From Gamsiella multidivaricata (lineage: Eukaryota > Mortierellomycota > Mortierellomycetes > Mortierellales > Mortierellaceae), in assembly GCF_025024155.1 (NCBI RefSeq), contig NW_026251736.1, positions 310,001 through 374,000 on the forward strand: DNA of 64,000 bases, in the 5' to 3' direction. The notes beneath the pieces were generated by a model that worked only from the letters and a program-made list of their open reading frames with translations, was not told the origin of the DNA and ran no database searches. Below are positions 58,532 through 64,000 of this stretch, piece by piece. How positions within the stretch are numbered: the first letter of the stretch is position 1; each line of letters begins with the position of its first letter. A program made the translations under genes and the position numbers.

Positions 58532-61500
58532 ATGGAGGACAGCGCAGTGGCAAAAGTGTTGAACGAGGGCCAGGGCGCCAACCGTTACAAAGTAAAAATT
58601 CGCCTTGATGACTTACTAGAAGTGCCTTATATATCATGCCCTTGCTGACTTTATCTGGCTTCCTCATCTCGGATTTGAACATGATAGTACCAAAGTTTCA
58701 ATGCCCGTGTCAATCAACTTAAGATCAAGATCACCCGCCAAGTCGGCTTGAAGGAGAGCGGAACCGTTGTAACTGGATCCTTCTTTAACGACTCACTCGA
58801 GGAATGGAAAGAGTTGAATCTGTCAGCACCATTTGTGCGCTTTGGACTGGATGTTAGGAACTACTGTCAATCACTACCACAGCTGCTGTATCATAAAGAG
58901 CAGGTCGTGGACTTATTGATCAAACACTTGGATGAGGCGAATGTGCTGGCCTTGGAACCTATCCTTGATCTGACCACGCAGCTCACAAAGGATCTGGATC
59001 AAGAGCTCTTCCCTTATTTTGACCGCATCTTGGAAGCAATTCTTCCACTGGTTGAGTTCCGTGATGTCCAGGTTATTGAGGTACGCGGCAAATAATAATG
59101 ATTTGACTTAATATCGATCTTGTATGGATGTTTGTCGAATCTGACCTAACTCTGTATTACAATCTCTGCAGTGGGCATTTAACTGCATAGCGTCGTTGTT
59201 CAAGAAGTACTCTGAACAGTTGAGGAAAGATCTATGCCCGACATACAAGTAAGCAATTGACGATGCAAATCACATTTCGTGTTCCTTCTGCCGCAATCAT
59301 ACTAACAAATATCTCTGCCGCTTCCTAGACTTCTGGCGCCGTACCTCGGAGAGGACAACGCACAAAAACCATATATTCGTAATTTCGCCGCAGAATCGTT
59401 CTCGTATCTCATTCGGAAAGCACCCACCGACCATCTCAAAGTCATTTTGGTCTATATCCTGGAACAGCTGCGCGAGTCACCAACGGAAACTTATGTTGAA
59501 GGCGTTGCCAAACTCTTTTTCGAAACCATCAAGCTGGTCGGCAATCAGTTTCAGCATCGCGGTGTGGATGTCGTGCTGAGAGAGGTCATTCGAGCACTGA
59601 AGCAGGAACAAGGGATTGCGGCAACAGAGCGCGCTATGAGCGAGAACACAACATTTAGGGTGCTGTGTAAAACACTGGTGCTCATGGTCCATTATTCTAC
59701 TAAGGAACACTTCAAGGGTGTTTGCGATATGCTTTTGGCGGAGCTGGTCTCGAGCATCGATATGGTGGCAACCCCAGAGAATGCAGAGAGGCGATGGCTC
59801 AATATTGCAGAGTCTTTGGCCTTGCTCAATGTCTGCGTTTCCGTCAGAAAAGGGACCCGTGTTGATGGTAAGTGTATTGGTGGATATCATTTGGTTGTGT
59901 CTCTGGATAGTTTATTCTGATGCTGTGTCCCTTCTACATAATAGATTTCGCCAGGATCTACGAAAAAACTATCAAGGTGTCAACCTTGGCTCTCGCACCC
60001 CAATCTCAGGCGCCGTCAGTCGTTATCCAGGAGATGATGAAGCTGTCAAGCTCACTACTAGCATTTTCTCCACTCGAAAGCGTTCTCTTCCCTGGCGGCC
60101 TTTTGCTCGATTCGATCTACAAGCACGAGGTATGCACAGATTTACGGCTTTTATTGTTACGATGCTTATGCTATGAATCAATATATTAACTCATATTTTA
60201 TATATTATGTTTTCTCATCTCTCAGGACGTCTCAACTGTGCTGGCATTCTCTATCTCGCTTATCAACATGAAATGGAGGCATTACACCCAGATTTTACTT
60301 CCGCATATCGTCAAGTACTGCGCGGCTCACTGGGGAGCTCAGCATTCGTGCCAAATCGTCGTATTCTTGGCCACACTCTTGACATCGGACCTGTTGGTAT
60401 TGACCCCAGGGATGGTTGCGGCAACCGTTGACGAGAACGGACTCCTCAAATTTCCTACCGGCAAAGCGCCTTCCACCAAAATGAAGTCTGGCAGGGAGCT
60501 CAAGGACGGATCGGAGCTCATCGTGGATGGTATCATTCGCCTTCTTTCAGAGCCATGCGACTGGAAGGCAGAGGCGGATCTTTTGAGCCGCGTAACTCTC
60601 GGAGACGAAGAGAGCATCGCTACTCCACGCATAGCCCTGGCGACAGCAGCGCTGTCGATCGTGCCTCATATCTCCTCACCTTTTGCTGCCACCACGGAAG
60701 CCACCCTGAAACTCCTTCGCTCATTACTAAAGGCTTTGTCTGAGGAGGATCAATCGGTCACTCTACAGAAGCGGGCATTTGTCCAAGGATCAGCCATGGC
60801 GACTCTTCATATCCTTCTTGGAGAGACCATGGAGATTTTGGCCGTTGTTTGCGAGCGCGCAGGAGATGTTGGTGCCAAGATGCTTGCAGACTACTGGGAC
60901 CTGGTGATTAAGGATGCACTGTTCAATTATGGCTCAAACGAAATTGTTCTTCGTGGCGTTGCCAAATATTGCACTGTTCTCAAACAAAGGTAGCGATCAT
61001 TTTGTTAACTGTAATATGCTTTAGACATGTCGTGCTAGACGAGATATTAACTTACAATCGCATTTCTTATTATAGCAATATCTCTAATAATCTCTTTAAC
61101 ACGGAGACTCTCCGAGGGCTGTACCCTAAGTTGGAAAAGAACATCAATTCTCTCCAACACAGACGTCGGCTTCACACGCTACAGATCCTCTCTAGCTTTG
61201 ATGCGATTCCCTATGAAGACAAGGATCCTCAGCAGAAGATGCTTCCTCAGTACGACATCTTCTTGCAGTGTCTTATTATCGAAGATGTTGAGGTAACCGT
61301 GGAAACATACCGAGAGAAGACCATGCAGATTCGCAAGCTCAACACTATGATATCGTCTGGAAGGGTCAATGAATTTTACAAGACCGCTACAATGCGTCTT
61401 TGTCTTGGTAAGTTGTTTATTTTGGCTCGATGGCGTGTTATTTTATATCTGTCTGACTTGTGCCGCTAATCAAAACTGCGATGCACCTCATTGATATTAG

Positions 61501-64000
61501 GTATCTTGACCATCAACTTTCAGCCTCTATGGGCGGACGCCACCACACTCCTCATTAAGACGGCCGAACTTCACCCTGATGCCTTTTGGGAGCTGTTATT
61601 TGGAGAGATCAAGAAGTTCGAGGACGAGGCATTGTTGATCGAGAGCGGACTTTCAACCCAGGCGATTGCAGATTATCATGAGATGCAGGACCGCCTTGGA
61701 TTCAGCGAACAAGTCAAGGAACCGAAGAAGAAGGGACTCAACTTTGACTGCCCCAACTTCAAGAGGGTTCGACGGTGTCATGGCACGGCCTTTGAGTTGA
61801 CAGATTCATCCAAGCAAGGAATGGCTCTAGTCATGCACTTTATCAAGATATATGCTCCAGGCGCCGATAGACTCGATTACTGGAATTACTATGGCTTGAT
61901 CTTAAAAGCCTTGACGGAGATGCCTCAGATCGCTGAGATGCACAACCGCCAGTTGGTTCAGGTCTTCTTGAAGTTCATCGAGGATGAATACGAACCAGTT
62001 TGGAATCGCAAGGACGAGCGCGATCAGGATGAGGATGACGAGGGCGAAGAGACAGGCGAGAAGATGAAAGTGCTCCCCAAGACCACAAAGGACACCAAGA
62101 GCCGACTCCACCTGTTCCTTGCTCTGTTTGCCAAGTTCAAGAACCCCAAGCAGACGTATGAGAGCAATACTCTTCACGCCCTTTACCTTCGCCTTTTGAT
62201 GATTGGAGATGCTCCTCTTCAGACCTTGGCCCTCAACTGCTTGTTTACTTTCAAATCACCTGCGCTGGTGCCATACCAGGACAATCTCAAGAATTTGCTG
62301 GACGACGTCAAGTTCCGTGATGAGCTGTCAACATTCATTATCGCCGAGGGCGAAGGCTCCAGCATTGGAGCATTGCATCGTGACGAAGTGATGCCCGTTA
62401 TCATCCGACTTCTCTATGGCTGTATGATTGTCCGGAAAGGAAAGGGTTCCGCCAAGGCAGGCATGGCTGCTCGTCGAAAGGCCGTGCTGACCGCTCTCGG
62501 AGGCTGCAGCATCAAGGAGCTTGGCTTCTTTATTTCCCTCATGCTGAGCCCGTTTGATATCGGAACAGCTGGCGTTGTGAACGGCAAGTTTTTGTTCTCT
62601 CAGGACAAGGATGCAGAGCGTAATCCTCTCGGCCCTATCCGGAAGCAGATCGGCTTTTTGAATATTCTCGAGGACGTAATCAAGATGCTGGGCACGATCA
62701 TTGCGCCATTCATCCCCCAGCTTTTGACCGCTGTTCTTTGCATGGTCAGCCAGGCGCAGGAGAGGATGGATCTGGATATGGCTGACCATTCCATGTTGGG
62801 TGCGGAAGAAGGCGCGATTGAGACCCTTCAGATTAAGCAGCTCAAGGATGTTCGCCAGTTCGGTATCAAGCGTATTACCAAGCTCTTCAGTCTACCTATT
62901 TCGACATTCGACTTTATGCCGTATGTTCCCGCCATGTATGAATCATTCTTGAATAGACGCATTAGTCGCTTGGATACCGAGAGTACACAAGCACCGTCCG
63001 CGATCATGGAGCTCCTTGCTGCGTGGGCCAGTCGCAAGCAGTACTTGCTTTTCCTTGTCCGTTACAACAATCAAGTCCTCGAGAAACTCTTCGGCTGTTT
63101 GTCAGCTAAGAAGGTCCGCGACTCGGTGATTTCCATGGTGCTCGAGATTATTGAGGATATCTTGAGCCATTGCTACGAGGAGAAGGACGGAATCGAGAAG
63201 CCGCTGACCGCACAAGTCCTGATCCCCTATACCGACTGTCTTCTTGACAATCTCGAGATTGTTCTCTCCAAGAGCAGCGGCGACGCACAGTTCGGCAAGG
63301 ATATCTTTACCAAGAGAGAGATCTCGATCCTGTCCCAGATTGCTACATATGTCACCAACAGCTATCAGGCTGTCAAGTTGGTCGATCTTTTACTTCCCAG
63401 TCTCAAGAAGAACCACAGGATGGTCCCAGAGAAGACCAAGGCGGATATTCTCCGTATCATTGTCAACTTTTTGCCTATTATCCCGGATATGTCCCCAGAG
63501 AGCCCGCTCTTCGTCAAGTACTATAACCATCTGGTTGTTCTCTTTTCAACATTGGCAGCAAGGGACTGTCGTGTGCTGTTAGTCGACATTATGGCCGAGT
63601 TCGCCAAGATTGACTCTTCGCTCGAATCGGTTTCCAAGCTGACCGCTGAGCTTAACGCGTTCTCAACCACTCGTATTGACACACCGGATTTCGATCGCCG
63701 AATGGACGCATTCAATCTGCTCACAAGTTCGCTCTATGCAGAGTTGAACAGTCGCCAGTGGCTTCCCATTCTCCACAATATGCTGTTCTACATCCGCGAC
63801 CCTGAGGAAATGTCGATACGTAGCAACTCGACCTTTGCCCTTCAAAAGTTCATTGACCGGTGCACCGAAATTCCTACCGACGATTCTCAGTACGAGGCGT
63901 TTATTGGCCTTTTGACGCACGTTATCTATCCAGGACTCAAGAAGGGCTTCAAGTCGCCGATCGAGTTGGTTCGTTACGAGTTCGTTGCTGTCTTGGCGCA
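58532..64000 (+). CDS. UTP20: UTP20 / DRIM, U3 snoRNP scaffold (3' end outside window)
   Basis: Very large HEAT-repeat protein of the small-subunit processome, needed for 18S rRNA maturation in the nucleolus. Start ATG 58532 gives MEDSAVAKVLNEGQGANRYK, ending exon 1; exon 2 opens after gatag near 58687 with YQSFNARVNQLKIKI and LEEWKELNLSAPFVRFGLDV. Further exons (59172-59250, 59329-59868, about 59945-60130, 60226-60990, 61079-61408, then 61501 onward) encode amphipathic helical repeats such as YIRNFAAESFSYLIRKAP and VDIVLREVI-type helices. The last exon is open from 61501 to the window edge and includes the acidic stretch DEDDEGEETGEKMKV. NFAAESFSYLIRKA is a characteristic UTP20 block. About half of the expected length is present; the rest lies right of base 64000. 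Confidence 0.92.

Noticed and set aside
1..64000. CRISPR arrays, tRNA and rRNA genes
   Set aside because: No regularly spaced repeats and no stretch with matching tRNA A and B boxes or rRNA signatures were found on reading through the intergenic regions.

Overview
The window is nuclear DNA of a fungus. Genes are interrupted by short GT-AG introns of roughly 50-300 nt, mostly with recognisable branch and acceptor sequences, and there are poly-Q, poly-S and acidic low-complexity tracts. It carries typical fungal proteins (an APSES/MBP1 cell-cycle factor, a long-tailed mitochondrial DNA polymerase) together with genes that yeasts lack: Integrator subunit 9, a WDR81-type BEACH protein, TBC1D13 and an FNBP4-like protein. 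That mixture suggests an early-diverging filamentous fungus. I would guess Mortierellomycota/Mucoromycota, but this is inference and no rRNA or tRNA is present to confirm it.

Layout. 1-5.6 kb: SEC24 (3' part outside the window) and a linker histone H1 with a very acidic N-terminal tail, both on the minus strand. 6.4-15.2 kb: two AIG2/gamma-glutamylcyclotransferase-like paralogues in opposite orientation flank INTS9 (minus), an APQ12-like membrane protein (plus) and a RING-H2 ligase (plus). 15.2-18.6 kb: no gene that I can support. 18.6-21.1 kb: MBP1-type transcription factor (minus). 21.7-24.9 kb: TBC1D13-type Rab GAP (plus). 25.7-27.0 kb: ADP/ATP carrier (plus). 27.8-36.7 kb: an FNBP4-like WW protein (minus) and a WDR81 homologue (plus), divergent and 150 bp apart. 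36.9-38.4 kb: MATH/BTB-like protein (minus). 39.0-40.2 kb: mitochondrial ribosomal protein L2 (plus). 41.2-42.8 kb: gamma-butyrobetaine-dioxygenase-type enzyme (plus). 43.0-47.8 kb: mitochondrial DNA polymerase gamma (minus), divergent from 48.0-48.7 kb ELF1 elongation factor (plus). 48.7-53.9 kb: a gene-poor island holding a decayed RuvC-nuclease gene of the Fanzor/TnpB type and a 37-bp inverted repeat. 54.0-56.9 kb: three-finger C2H2 protein (minus). 58.5-64.0 kb: UTP20 ribosome-biogenesis scaffold (plus, 3' end outside the window).

Most genes are unrelated housekeeping genes rather than a pathway cluster. Loose themes are transcription (INTS9, MBP1, ELF1, zinc finger, H1), endomembrane traffic (SEC24, TBC1D13, WDR81) and mitochondria (ADP/ATP carrier, L2, polymerase gamma). 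The most notable object is the Fanzor-like relic at about 51.2-53.5 kb. It is broken by several stops and frame changes, but the RuvC-I, zinc-ribbon and RuvC-III signatures can still be read in order. Exon boundaries below were inferred by eye from splice signals and family similarity recalled from general knowledge; no search was run.
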